Shown here one piece after another: positions 43,617 through 52,348 of a DNA stretch of 64,000 nt. The position numbers and the translations under genes were made by a program. Under the pieces are notes generated by a model. It did not search any database. It was not told the origin of the DNA and was given only the letters and a program-made list of their open reading frames with translations. The stretch is from an uncultured Eubacteriales bacterium (GTDB taxonomy: Bacteria > Bacillota > Clostridia > Christensenellales > Aristaeellaceae). Numbering within the stretch: the stretch's first letter is position 1; each line of letters starts with the position of its first letter. Where the stretch lies: the NCBI GenBank assembly GCA_900318145.1, contig ONJM01000009.1:1-64000 (forward strand). Reading direction: 5' to 3'.

Positions 43617-44333
43617 TTATTCCGCGATGAACCGGATGCTCACCGTGGCGGAAACGATAATCTTCGCGGCCTGCACCACAGTGCCGTAGCCCGCCGCTTC
43701 CTCAGCGCCCCGGTCCATCGATTTTGCGGAGAAATTACCTACCATGTTGTCAAAGCTGTACACGCTGCCTTCGCTGATCTCCTCGATGCCTGTGATCTTC
43801 ATTCCGGCGGCTTCCGCCAGCACTTCGGCCTTGGCCCTCGCGTCCGCCACCGCGTCCCGCAGCGACTGCTCCCTGGCTTCCTTCGTATCCGAAGCGGAAA
43901 AAGAGATTCCGTTCAGCGTATTGGCGCCGGCTGCAAAGGCTTCGTCGATCACTTTCCCCACAAGCTCCATATCCGTTACCTTTACCGCCAGGGTGGAGCT
44001 GGCGCTGTATGCCTGCACCTGCTCCACATCGCCTTCATAGTCATAGATCGCGTAGATGTTCATGTAGTCCGTATTGATGTTTTCTTCCGGAATGCCGCTG
44101 CCGGTCAGCTTCTCCCGGATTGCCGCGATCACTTCATTCACCTTCTGCTGCGCCTTCAGCACATCCTTGTCCCGTGCGCTGACCCCCAGGGTAACCACCG
44201 CCGTATCCGCGCTGACCTGGGTTTCCCCCGTCCCGCTCACTGTAATCTTCGTCGAATCCGCCAGCGCCGCGGAGACACCCAGCAGCATGATGGCCGTCAG
44301 CACCGCAAGTATTTTCCGTACCGTAATCTTCAT
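43617..44333 (-). CDS. SIMPL (DUF541) domain secreted protein
   Basis: 238 aa. An N-terminal signal peptide (about 1-25, cleavage near ALA-DS). The rest is one SIMPL/DUF541 domain: ITVSGTGETQVSADTAVVTLGV at the start and internal segments such as NTLNGISFSASD. The family (E. coli YggE, clostridial homologs) is linked to oxidative stress and outer-surface functions but has no known enzyme activity. It is monocistronic: terminators lie on both sides. Confidence 0.87.
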   Translation of the reverse strand: MKITVRKILAVLTAIMLLGVSAALADSTKITVSGTGETQVSADTAVVTLGVSARDKDVLKAQQKVNEVIAAIREKLTGSGIPEENINTDYMNIYAIYDYEGDVEQVQAYSASSTLAVKVTDMELVGKVIDEAFAAGANTLNGISFSASDTKEAREQSLRDAVADARAKAEVLAEAAGMKITGIEEISEGSVYSFDNMVGNFSAKSMDRGAEEAAGYGTVVQAAKIIVSATVSIRFIAE

Positions 44334-44442
44334 GGGTCAAACCTCCTTTTTCCGGTCCCTTTTCCGGGCTCCATTATATCAGACGCCGGCCGCGTTGAAA
44401 AGTTCCCACCGTTTTTTGTTTTTTCCGGTCCGCTTCCGCGCG

Positions 44443-44475
44443 GACGGAAAACGGGCCGGAAGCATTGGCTTCCGG
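44443..44475 (-). terminator. Terminator of the GH5 gene
   Basis: On the minus strand CGGGCCGGAAGC / GCTTCCGGCCCG stem (4-nt loop), then TTTTCC. Confidence 0.85.
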
Positions 44476-44491
44476 CCCGCAATGTCTTGTT

Positions 44492-46276
44492 TTATTTTCG
44501 CGGTTCGTAGCGGAAGGTAACCTCCAACGTTCTGATCTTCTGCATTTCCTCCGCTCCCTGATCCAGCAGCGTGGCGGAAATGCCCGTCAGGTCTCCCACG
44601 AGCACCCGCGCGCCGTCCCGGGCGGATTTCATATCCACCCATTCGTTGTACAGGTTGGTCCGGGTGCAGTGCCCGTCATCCGCGCACGTGTAGTTCCTGC
44701 CCTTCAGCTTCACGGCGGTTCCGTTCACCTTCAGTTCGGTGATCAGGATGCAGTATCCCGGATATTTATCCTCCCCGTTGGAAATGCCGACGGCGCTGAA
44801 AGCGGTGTTGTTCGCGTACCCGGCTTCCGTTCCGGTGAAGTCCAGCGCCACCGTGTAGGTTCCCGGGCCGGTGATCTCCGCGTCCGTCGGAACAACTCCT
44901 GGCGTGATGGAATCCGGCGTATAGACATCTCCCACGCTGTAGCTGACAGCCCAGTCTCCGGCGCTGAACATGATCCATGCCACGCAGCTGTCCGCGGAAA
45001 CGTTCAGCCGGTTCTCCACCAGCGATTCCGGCGCCGCCGCCTCCGCCGCGTCAAAAGCGGCCTTCCCGGCGGCTGCGATCTCCGCGTAGTCCTTCCCGGC
45101 TTCGCTTTCCGCGTTCCGTCCGGCGTAGACTTCCGCCATCTCCGCTTCGGTGATCTTCAGCTCCCGGCGGACAAAGAAACCGCTGCAGTCCCACAGGCAG
45201 GAAGTGTAGTCCAGCGCGTCGCAGCAGTCCAGGAACGCCCGGTGATACGCCGGGGCGTTTTCCTTCATGATCCCGTCGCTGCCCGGCAGCGCGCCGTATT
45301 CACCGATGACCACGCCGTATCCCGCCGCCGTGAACTTCTTCATTTTGCTCAGCGTGGCATACATCTGCCCGTAATCCTTCTGTTTTCCCCAGGGCGTCGC
45401 GCCCTTCGCGGTCGAAGCGCCGCAGTAGCTCCACGGATCGTAGTAATGCACGGAAACCATCAGCTTCTTTTCGGCGGAATCCTTCGGCATATGGAAGCGG
45501 GAATCAAAGGTCTGGTCAATGTTGGTGCCGAATCCGGCGATCAGCAGGAAGCGCCGCGCGTTGTTTCCGCCGAGCGCCCGGACCGTATCCACGAACGCCT
45601 GGTTCACCCGGTTGGTCAGGGCATACCGTTCGCCGTCCGGCAGGCGGCTCACCAGGGAATCCTGGCAGTACAGCGCCGAGTTTTCATCGAACCGCGCCCC
45701 GAGTTCCTCGTTCGCGCTCTCGAAAATCAGCCGGCTGTCATATTTCCCGAAGCGCTCCCCGATCTGCTTCCACATCCCGGTATACGCTTCCATGGCCAGA
45801 TTCCGGGTTGCTTCCGTTTCGGAGCCGAACATGCCCCACCATCCGCCGTCCCAGTGGTCGTTAAGAATCACGAACATCCCGGCGTCCAGGGCGTAATTCA
45901 CAATTTCCTCCACCCGGTCCAGGTAGGCGGGGGCGATTGTATAGTCCCCGTCCTTCAGGTGCGTCGCGTTGGTCATCCAGGCCACCGGAATCCGGATCGT
46001 GTCAAATCCGGCCGCTTTCATGCCCTGAAGCATCTCCGGAGTCGTGACCGGCTGCCCCCACAGCGTCTCATAATGCCCGGGGTTGTCCGTTGTATTGCCG
46101 CCCCGGTTGCTGGCGTCGCAGGATTCCATGGTATTTCCCAGGTTGATGCCGTTCCCCATAAGCCGGGTCATTTCAATGGCAGTCAGGTCCTCCGGCAGTG
46201 CCGCCCTTTCCGCCGCTGCCGGCAGGACTGCCAGCAGAAACGCCGCTGTCAGTAGCATACTGATGAATACTCTCAT
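44492..46276 (-). CDS. Secreted glycoside hydrolase family 5 with C-terminal accessory domain
   Basis: 594 aa. A signal peptide (about 1-22). GH5 catalytic domain about 30-380: NLGNTMESCD, RIPVAWM, the acid/base Glu190 in SANEELG (NEE where NEP is usual), VHYYDPW (H277) and the nucleophile Glu326 in IGEYGAL. Typical activities are endo-beta-1,4-glucanase, mannanase or xyloglucanase. Residues about 432-592 are a separate beta-rich domain shared with the protein at 50751-52289 (DWAVSY, GxGTYTVALDF, LKVNGTAVKL, LYNEWV), probably carbohydrate-binding. It lies downstream of the binding-protein gene after a partial terminator. Confidence 0.88.
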   Translation of the reverse strand: MRVFISMLLTAAFLLAVLPAAAERAALPEDLTAIEMTRLMGNGINLGNTMESCDASNRGGNTTDNPGHYETLWGQPVTTPEMLQGMKAAGFDTIRIPVAWMTNATHLKDGDYTIAPAYLDRVEEIVNYALDAGMFVILNDHWDGGWWGMFGSETEATRNLAMEAYTGMWKQIGERFGKYDSRLIFESANEELGARFDENSALYCQDSLVSRLPDGERYALTNRVNQAFVDTVRALGGNNARRFLLIAGFGTNIDQTFDSRFHMPKDSAEKKLMVSVHYYDPWSYCGASTAKGATPWGKQKDYGQMYATLSKMKKFTAAGYGVVIGEYGALPGSDGIMKENAPAYHRAFLDCCDALDYTSCLWDCSGFFVRRELKITEAEMAEVYAGRNAESEAGKDYAEIAAAGKAAFDAAEAAAPESLVENRLNVSADSCVAWIMFSAGDWAVSYSVGDVYTPDSITPGVVPTDAEITGPGTYTVALDFTGTEAGYANNTAFSAVGISNGEDKYPGYCILITELKVNGTAVKLKGRNYTCADDGHCTRTNLYNEWVDMKSARDGARVLVGDLTGISATLLDQGAEEMQKIRTLEVTFRYEPRK

Positions 46277-46296
46277 ACCGTTTTCCCTCCTGACGG

Positions 46297-46324
46297 AAAA
46301 CCCCCTCCCCGAACGGGAAGGGGG
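46297..46324 (-). terminator. Partial terminator between binding-protein and GH5 genes
   Basis: CCCCCT(tcccgttcggg)GAGGGGG-type stem followed by TTTT on the minus strand. It would set GH5 levels lower than the binding protein. Confidence 0.55.
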
Positions 46325-46331
46325 CTCTTTT

Positions 46332-48098
46332 TTACTTGCTCAACGCAGCCTGTTCCTGCTGAGCTGCCCAGCACTTTGCCGCTTCCTCTTCGCACCATTT
46401 CACATAGTCGTCGTAGCGGTTGGCTTTGCACTCATTGATCATGGTGGTAACATGGAAGTTGAACTCTCCGTCATTCTTGGCGTAAATTGCCCGCCAGCTG
46501 TAGGTCTTTACCGAAGTCATGATCATTTTGCTCTTGGCCTTCAGTTCTGAATCCATGTCGCCCGGCGCGTAGTTGCCTCTGGAGAGCATCAGCTTGTAGG
46601 GATGCGCGTCCAGGTACTGCTGCAGCGTATCAAATCCGGACCAGGCACACCAGTCCTGCTGGATGGGAGTCAGGGATCCGTTCACAATGCTGACCCAACC
46701 CTCTTTATCCAGTGTTTCCTGTTTTTTGCTGTCCGGATTCAGCTGGCTGGCAGTCAGGGTTGTGTTGTTTATCTGCAGGGCACCGTCATTGTAGGTGCCG
46801 GACTGCGGATAAGCTTTTCCGGTCCGCGGCCCGGTCAGGGTCACGCCGGTCATGTCGTGCTTCGGGTCCTTGTTGGTCAGCTCGCCCAGCTCTGTAAAGC
46901 ACGCGCCGCCTTCCTCATCATAATCCCAGGTCAGTCCCTTCGGGCCGTACCACATGGTCAGGCTTCCTTCCGGTGTCGCCAGGTAATCAATAATCGCCAG
47001 GCACAGCTCCGGATATTCCGCGTCCGCGCCAATGGTCCACAGGCGGTTGCCGCCGGCAGTGGATACGCCGTAGCAGATGGGCGTGCCGTCGTCCGGCACC
47101 ATGGTGCCCATGAATTTGCCTTCCGCCATGTGCTCCGCGGTGTTGAAGATGGAGGAGCCCGCGAAATTGAAGATGCTCCAGAAGGTTCCGCCGGCTTTCA
47201 CCTTTTCGCTCATCTTGTCAAAGGTGTTGCTGGAGGAGTCCGGATCCAGCAGGCCTTCCCGGTACAGGGTGTTGAAGAACTTCAGCATCCGGATATACAT
47301 TCCGTCCGGTTCCAGACAGCCCTGGAACTCTCCGGTTTCCGTGCTGATCAGTCCCTGCTCGAATTCATCCCATCCGTAATATGCTGTCGCCAGGGATTTG
47401 ACGTACATCACCATGTTTCCGTCCCAGTCCGGCCAGAGGGAAACCGCGTAGGTGGGGTTGCCGTTCGCGTCCGTGGGGCAGATTTCCTTCATTTTTTTGA
47501 ACAGTTCAACCAGTCCGTCCAGGTCCTTTACCTGGGGATAGCCGAGTTCCTTGTACAGGTCCCAGCGCAGATCCCAGGTGTAGAAGAAATTTTCATGGCT
47601 CCCGGCGTTCAGCGCCACATTGTGGCCGAAGCCGTGGATTTTGCCGTCCCCGCTCTTGGCCCGGTTTGAATTCAGGGCCGTCTGGTAATGCTCCCAGATG
47701 TACGGAGCGTATTCCTCGCACAGGCCGTCTTCCTCCCAGTCCAGCAGCAGGCCCTGCTTGACAGCGTCCTTATAGTTGTCTCCGTCCGCACCCCAGACCA
47801 CGATATCCCCCAGGTTCTTGCTTTCCATCCGGGTAGCGTAGGTGCCGTCGGAATCCGGGATAATGTTGATTTTAACATTGAACATGTCCAGCAGCAGGTC
47901 CGCGCTCCAGTGGCCCTGCAGGCCGCTGTAGTTGGCCAGCTGGCTGTACACGTTGATGGTGATCGGTTCTCCGTCGTATACGCCGATCTCCGCCAGTTTG
48001 TCATAGATGGTTTTGTCCTCTGCTGCCGCTGCGGATAATCCCGTCAGCATTGTCAGCGCCATCACGGCTGCCAGGAATGTAGCCAGAATCTTTTTCAT
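46332..48098 (-). CDS. Extracellular solute-binding protein, LplA-type sugar ABC transporter
   Basis: 588 aa, long for the family. A signal peptide (about 1-26, AAAA-ED) with no lipobox Cys, so it is not a standard lipoprotein; it would be released or bound otherwise. The mature part has the LplA/YtcQ pattern (early ITINVYSQLANYSG; IIPDSDGTYATR; a DIVVWGADGD segment; LTMWYGPKGLTWDYDEEGG late). It binds oligosaccharides for the two permeases upstream. No ATPase is encoded nearby; a shared MsmX-type ATPase elsewhere is expected. Confidence 0.88.
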   Translation of the reverse strand: MKKILATFLAAVMALTMLTGLSAAAAEDKTIYDKLAEIGVYDGEPITINVYSQLANYSGLQGHWSADLLLDMFNVKINIIPDSDGTYATRMESKNLGDIVVWGADGDNYKDAVKQGLLLDWEEDGLCEEYAPYIWEHYQTALNSNRAKSGDGKIHGFGHNVALNAGSHENFFYTWDLRWDLYKELGYPQVKDLDGLVELFKKMKEICPTDANGNPTYAVSLWPDWDGNMVMYVKSLATAYYGWDEFEQGLISTETGEFQGCLEPDGMYIRMLKFFNTLYREGLLDPDSSSNTFDKMSEKVKAGGTFWSIFNFAGSSIFNTAEHMAEGKFMGTMVPDDGTPICYGVSTAGGNRLWTIGADAEYPELCLAIIDYLATPEGSLTMWYGPKGLTWDYDEEGGACFTELGELTNKDPKHDMTGVTLTGPRTGKAYPQSGTYNDGALQINNTTLTASQLNPDSKKQETLDKEGWVSIVNGSLTPIQQDWCAWSGFDTLQQYLDAHPYKLMLSRGNYAPGDMDSELKAKSKMIMTSVKTYSWRAIYAKNDGEFNFHVTTMINECKANRYDDYVKWCEEEAAKCWAAQQEQAALSK

Positions 48099-48173
48099 GG
48101 TGTTTCCCCTTTCATATATAAATTATAAATATTTCCTTTCAGCTGCCTGTCCGGCCGCTGTGCGGTACGGTCC

Positions 48174-49130
48174 TTATCCCTTCACGGCACCGAGCATGAT
48201 ACCCTTGACAAAGTAGCGCTGCATGAACGGATATACCAGGAGGATCGGAATAATGCTGACCATGGAAACCGTATACTGGATCACCCGCTGGTTCAGCATG
48301 CTCTGAGCTGCCTGTTCGCTGATGGTGCCGCCCTGACTCATCATGGCGCCCAGATTGCTGGACGAATTCAGGTAGATATACAGCCTGTGCTGCAGGGTAT
48401 AGAGATCCGGACGGTTGTTCATCAGCAGCAGGGAATCCTGGAAGGAGTTCCAGTTTCCCACGGCGCCGAAGATCGCGATGGTCGCCAGAATCGGAATCGA
48501 AAGCGGCAGGATAATTTTGCGCCATACGGTAACCGTGGAGGCTCCGTCAATGACAGCACTTTCCTCCAGGGAAGCCGGAATGGATTCGATGTAGGTCTTC
48601 ACCAGGATAATGTTGTAGGGAGCCACCAGTCCCGGAATAATATAGGCCAGGAAGTTGTCCGTGAGGCCCATCATCAGCATATTCATGTACCACGGAACAA
48701 GGCCGGCGTTGAAATACATGGTTACCACCAGGAACCGGTACCAGAAGGAACGTTTCCACATTTTCTGCTTGGTCACCAGGTACCCTGCCCACGCGGAAAC
48801 AAGCACCATCAGCGCCGTACCGATCAGTGTGCGGGAAACGGTGACGATTACGCTGCTGCCAAGGTCCTGCACGTTCCGCAGCGCCGTATAATTGCTGAAG
48901 TGCGCACCGAACACTGCTTCCCCGCCGGTGCTCTTAACCAGCGGATAAAAGTTCACACGCCCGCTGGTCACAAGGTCATTGTCGGAAATTGTGTTGATCA
49001 GCAGGTAATAGAACGGGAAAATGCAGATGAAGGTAAACAGGCAGAAGAATACGATCAGAGCGATGTCAAAAACCCAGTCCCCCTTGCTCCGCCTGATGTG
49101 GAGGGCTTCAGCTTTTTCTTTCTTTTTCAC
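48174..49130 (-). CDS. Carbohydrate ABC transporter permease, LplC/YtcP type
   Basis: 318 aa with six membrane helices and the cytoplasmic EAA loop ESAVIDGASTVTVWRKIILPLS (about residues 195-216), where the ATPase docks. It pairs with the LplB-type permease encoded 13 nt upstream. The N-terminal charged segment (MKKKEKAEALHIRRSKGDW) is cytoplasmic. Confidence 0.92.
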   Translation of the reverse strand: MKKKEKAEALHIRRSKGDWVFDIALIVFFCLFTFICIFPFYYLLINTISDNDLVTSGRVNFYPLVKSTGGEAVFGAHFSNYTALRNVQDLGSSVIVTVSRTLIGTALMVLVSAWAGYLVTKQKMWKRSFWYRFLVVTMYFNAGLVPWYMNMLMMGLTDNFLAYIIPGLVAPYNIILVKTYIESIPASLEESAVIDGASTVTVWRKIILPLSIPILATIAIFGAVGNWNSFQDSLLLMNNRPDLYTLQHRLYIYLNSSSNLGAMMSQGGTISEQAAQSMLNQRVIQYTVSMVSIIPILLVYPFMQRYFVKGIMLGAVKG

Positions 49131-49143
49131 TGTGCTCCCCTCC

Positions 49144-50613
49144 TTATATGATGCTTTCGCCGCGGATGGCTTTGGATATGCCGTTGGCGGTAAAGAGCAG
49201 GATAATGCCGATCAGCGATTTGGAAACGCCGACCACTGTACTCAGGGAAATCTGGTTCTGGCCGATACCGATGTTGTACACATACAGATCCAGCACCTCA
49301 ATCACATCTTTGTTCATGGCGTTGGAGAACACCAGGTACTGTTCCATGCCGTTGCTGAGAATGCCGCCGATGCTCATCAGGAGCATGACCATGTAGGTCG
49401 GCATCAGCCCGGGGATCGTGATATGCCAGATGCAGCGGAAGCGGTTCGCGCCGTCCACCCGTGCCGCCTCGTACAGCTGCTGGTCAATGCCCGCGATGCC
49501 GGCGATGTATACGATCGCGCTCCAGCCGATTCCTTTCCAGGTGCCCCACAGCAGCATTTTCAGCCAGGTATGGTCCGCAATCTGCAGATAGTTCGTGTTC
49601 GCGCCTGTCTGGTGAAGCACGTTCGTCAGGAAGCTGTTGATAAACCCGTCCGTGGAAAAGATACAGATCGCGATCGCGTATACTAGCACCCACGAAATGA
49701 AGTTCGGAATCGTGGTGAAGGTTTGCACGAAGCGCTGGAATTTTGTGCTGCGCACTTCCGCCAGCAGTACCGCGAAGGCAATCGGCAGCCAGGAGGTCGC
49801 AATGCCGAGGCCGCTCATCACCAGGGTGTTGCGCAGTACGCGCACCAGGTCCCGCGCGTTTGCCGGGTCGTTGAACAGGAAATTAAACCACTTGAAACCG
49901 ACGTAGTTCTCAGGACCCACGTTTCCGCCGGGGGTGTAGTCAAAGAACGCGAACCGCCAGCCCCAGATGGGCAGGTAGCAGAAGACAAAAGCCAGCAGAA
50001 GCACCGGAAGCATCATCAGGAACAGGCGGTACTTCTCGTCCATTTCCATCCTTGCTTCCGGATTCGTTTCCTTTTCTGTCATCAGGAAAGCAAGCAGCGC
50101 GGACGCGAGCAGAATACCGGCAAACACACAGAAGACGGTAAAACCGCCCGGAAGGATGATTTTAATGGTATCCAGCTTGCCCGTTTCCCCGCCATGCGCC
50201 ATCATAGCCGTATAGGTCCTGTGAATCAGGTATAAACCGGCACCCATTACCGGTGCGCCGATCAGCGGCAGCACCAGCCCTCTGCGGCACATTTTCCGGT
50301 TTCCCAGGCTCATGCATGCGCCTGTCGCGCACAGGATGATGCCTGCCATCACAACGCAGCACGCAACCATCAGCATGGTTATATCGCTGTTCCGGATCCA
50401 CTGGGAACGCAGGATCCGGCCCATGCTGTTTGTGATCGTACCGTAACTGATACCGGTTGTGAACAGGCTGGCGGATTCATTGATTTTTTCACTGATCCGC
50501 CCCGGATTGGCCGGCGGGAAAAACATGGCCATGATCACAACCAGCGCAGCGATCCGGAAAAGCCACAGCGGCACCCGTGCCGCCTGCTTTTTTTGCTGCC
50601 TGCTGCCTTCCAC
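49144..50613 (-). CDS. Carbohydrate ABC transporter permease, LplB/YteP type, with N-terminal extension
   Basis: About 489 aa from the GTG at 50613 (AGAGGAG upstream; the open frame reaches 50712 through a hairpin). Residues about 210-489 form the usual LplB permease (the start near EKYRLFLMMLPVLLLAFVF, EAA loop EAARVDGANRFRCIWHITIPG). The first ~200 residues are an additional membrane region with about four helices (LWLFRIAALVVIMAMFF, ITMLMVACCVVMAGIIL, LVLPLIGAPVMGAGLYL, FTVFCVFAGILLASALL) not found in standard LplB. The start is uncertain; the frame and family are not. Confidence 0.85.
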   Translation of the reverse strand: MEGSRQQKKQAARVPLWLFRIAALVVIMAMFFPPANPGRISEKINESASLFTTGISYGTITNSMGRILRSQWIRNSDITMLMVACCVVMAGIILCATGACMSLGNRKMCRRGLVLPLIGAPVMGAGLYLIHRTYTAMMAHGGETGKLDTIKIILPGGFTVFCVFAGILLASALLAFLMTEKETNPEARMEMDEKYRLFLMMLPVLLLAFVFCYLPIWGWRFAFFDYTPGGNVGPENYVGFKWFNFLFNDPANARDLVRVLRNTLVMSGLGIATSWLPIAFAVLLAEVRSTKFQRFVQTFTTIPNFISWVLVYAIAICIFSTDGFINSFLTNVLHQTGANTNYLQIADHTWLKMLLWGTWKGIGWSAIVYIAGIAGIDQQLYEAARVDGANRFRCIWHITIPGLMPTYMVMLLMSIGGILSNGMEQYLVFSNAMNKDVIEVLDLYVYNIGIGQNQISLSTVVGVSKSLIGIILLFTANGISKAIRGESII

Positions 50614-50643
50614 TTGATCTTCACACTCCTCTGCTGATGCTGC

Positions 50644-50692
50644 GGGACACAGGGACAGCCTCCCGCACTGCCGGCGGCTGTCCCTGTGTCCC
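50644..50692 (-). promoter_or_regulatory. Long intercistronic hairpin in the glycan operon
   Basis: A perfect 17-bp inverted repeat (50644-50660 and 50676-50692; arms begin GGGACACAGGGACAG) with a 15-nt loop that itself can pair. No T-run follows. It lies between the secreted-protein gene and the permease gene, the classic place for a 3'-end-protecting stem that raises the level of the upstream product. Confidence 0.8.
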
Positions 50693-50750
50693 CGGGAAAA
50701 GTCGAGGAGCACCCGCTTCAGGGCGCTCCCCGGCTTGCCAGAAAATTGAA

Positions 50751-52289
50751 TTACCAGCCGCTGACGGTAAAGGTAATTTCAATCGTTTCATTCGCGCCGG
50801 GCACAGTGTATCCGAAGGGATCCTCGCTCTGCGCGTAGGTGTTGATCACATCGATGCGGGCATAGTCGCCTTCCTCGATATTGACATTGGCGCCGTCCTG
50901 AGTGGAGCCGCTGCCGATCTTGGTCTTCACGTCACTGATGGTCAGGAATCCGCCCTTCATCAGCTTATTCGGAATGTCGGTGGATACGAACAGCAGGTTG
51001 AAGGCTTCAGTGGTTCCGAAGCCCATATCGCCCGTCGTCAGGGATACGGTGTAGGTGCCGTCACCCTTAATCTCGACATCCTGGAAGGTTCCGCCGTAAT
51101 CCACGGCGTTATTGTCAGCATCCCAGCCGGTCAGGCGGTTGAAGAAGGGGTTTTCTTCATCGTTCAGACCGTAGTTATCGTTCCAGGCATTACGGAACAC
51201 ATAGGTGTCCTTGCCCTGCACGCCGATATAGGCATGGAATCCGGCTTCCTTCGCGGCCGCGGCTTCTTCCTCTGTCATCGTCTCGGCTTCTTCCACCGGC
51301 GGTTCGCCGTAGATGAAATCAAAGGTGGCTTCGATGGACTGAATATTTTCAATCGTGTTGCTGATGATCACGGGAGAGGCGCCTTCCAGGTCTCCGTCCG
51401 CCCGGCGGGCGTCGGCAGGCAGTTCGCTGACCCATTCATTGTACAGGTTGTAGCGCATTTCAACCTTGTCGTCGCTGGAGGTATAGCCCTTCCCCAGTTC
51501 GACGGCTTCCCCGTTCACCTTGACTTCCTTCACATCAATAAAGTATCCGGGATACGCCACGTTGCCGTTGTTGATCTTCACAGCCGCGAAGGCCAGGCCG
51601 CTGAAGGCTTCCGGGAATTCAAGGCCGACCGTGTAGGTGCCTTCGCCCTTGATATCGGCGTTTTTCGCCGTCGCAACGGTTTCGCCGCCGTCGTTCCAGT
51701 AGGAAACAGCCCAGTCCGCGCTGGCCATCACGATGGCCGCGCTGAGGTCCAGGGGCTTCACCTCAAAGTCCACTTCCATGGTCTTCACGCCGGTGAACAC
51801 GCTCTTTTCCACCATGATGGCAGAAGCGTCGGAGGTGTCTCCGTCCCAGGAACGGGCGTCGGCCGGCACGCCGGTAACCCATTCGTTGTAGATGTTCATG
51901 CGGGTCGCGCCGTCTTCATCGTTGGTGTAGCCCTTCTTGAATTCCACAGCTTCGCCGTTGATGCGGATCGCGGTGATATTCAGGCACATCTTGGGGAACG
52001 CTTCGATGGCGCCCTTGACGCCCAGCGCGGTGAACGCGGTGTCCACGCCGTCCTCAGCCGCCGCAGTGAAGTCCAGCGATGCGGTATAGCTGCCTTCGCC
52101 GGTAATCACGGGGTTCATCGCCGCAACTTTGGTCTCGTCGCCGTTGTTCCAGTACTGGATGCTCCAGTCGCTGTTCGCGTACATAATATACGCTTCTACG
52201 GGAGCCGCTTCTTCCGCAGCGGCGGGAAGGATGCCCAGCAGGCTGACTGCCAGCGCCAGGCACAGGATGATTGCCAGGGTCTTTTTCAT
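50751..52289 (-). CDS. Secreted three-domain protein of unknown function, glycan operon
   Basis: 512 aa. A signal peptide (about 1-25, AAA-EE). Three beta-rich domains: about 32-178, 183-326 and 352-511. The first two share DWS/DWAVSYW, GxGxYTxxLxF, a VNGEAVE(F/L)xKGYT segment and YNEWV, and match the C-terminal domain of the GH5 enzyme at 44492. The third is diverged. An Ala/Glu/Thr-rich linker lies at about 329-350. No catalytic motif is recognised. Its place between the LacI gene and the ABC permeases suggests glycan binding outside the cell. Function unproven. Confidence 0.75.
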   Translation of the reverse strand: MKKTLAIILCLALAVSLLGILPAAAEEAAPVEAYIMYANSDWSIQYWNNGDETKVAAMNPVITGEGSYTASLDFTAAAEDGVDTAFTALGVKGAIEAFPKMCLNITAIRINGEAVEFKKGYTNDEDGATRMNIYNEWVTGVPADARSWDGDTSDASAIMVEKSVFTGVKTMEVDFEVKPLDLSAAIVMASADWAVSYWNDGGETVATAKNADIKGEGTYTVGLEFPEAFSGLAFAAVKINNGNVAYPGYFIDVKEVKVNGEAVELGKGYTSSDDKVEMRYNLYNEWVSELPADARRADGDLEGASPVIISNTIENIQSIEATFDFIYGEPPVEEAETMTEEEAAAAKEAGFHAYIGVQGKDTYVFRNAWNDNYGLNDEENPFFNRLTGWDADNNAVDYGGTFQDVEIKGDGTYTVSLTTGDMGFGTTEAFNLLFVSTDIPNKLMKGGFLTISDVKTKIGSGSTQDGANVNIEEGDYARIDVINTYAQSEDPFGYTVPGANETIEITFTVSGW

Positions 52290-52348
52290 GGTTCTTCCTC
52301 CTTGTTTTTATGTTTCTTCCATTGAAACCTTTTTATCGCTTCCGCTTT

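Noticed and set aside
50644-50692. Rho-independent terminator in the glycan operon
   Set aside because: No T-run follows the stem; an intercistronic stability element fits better.
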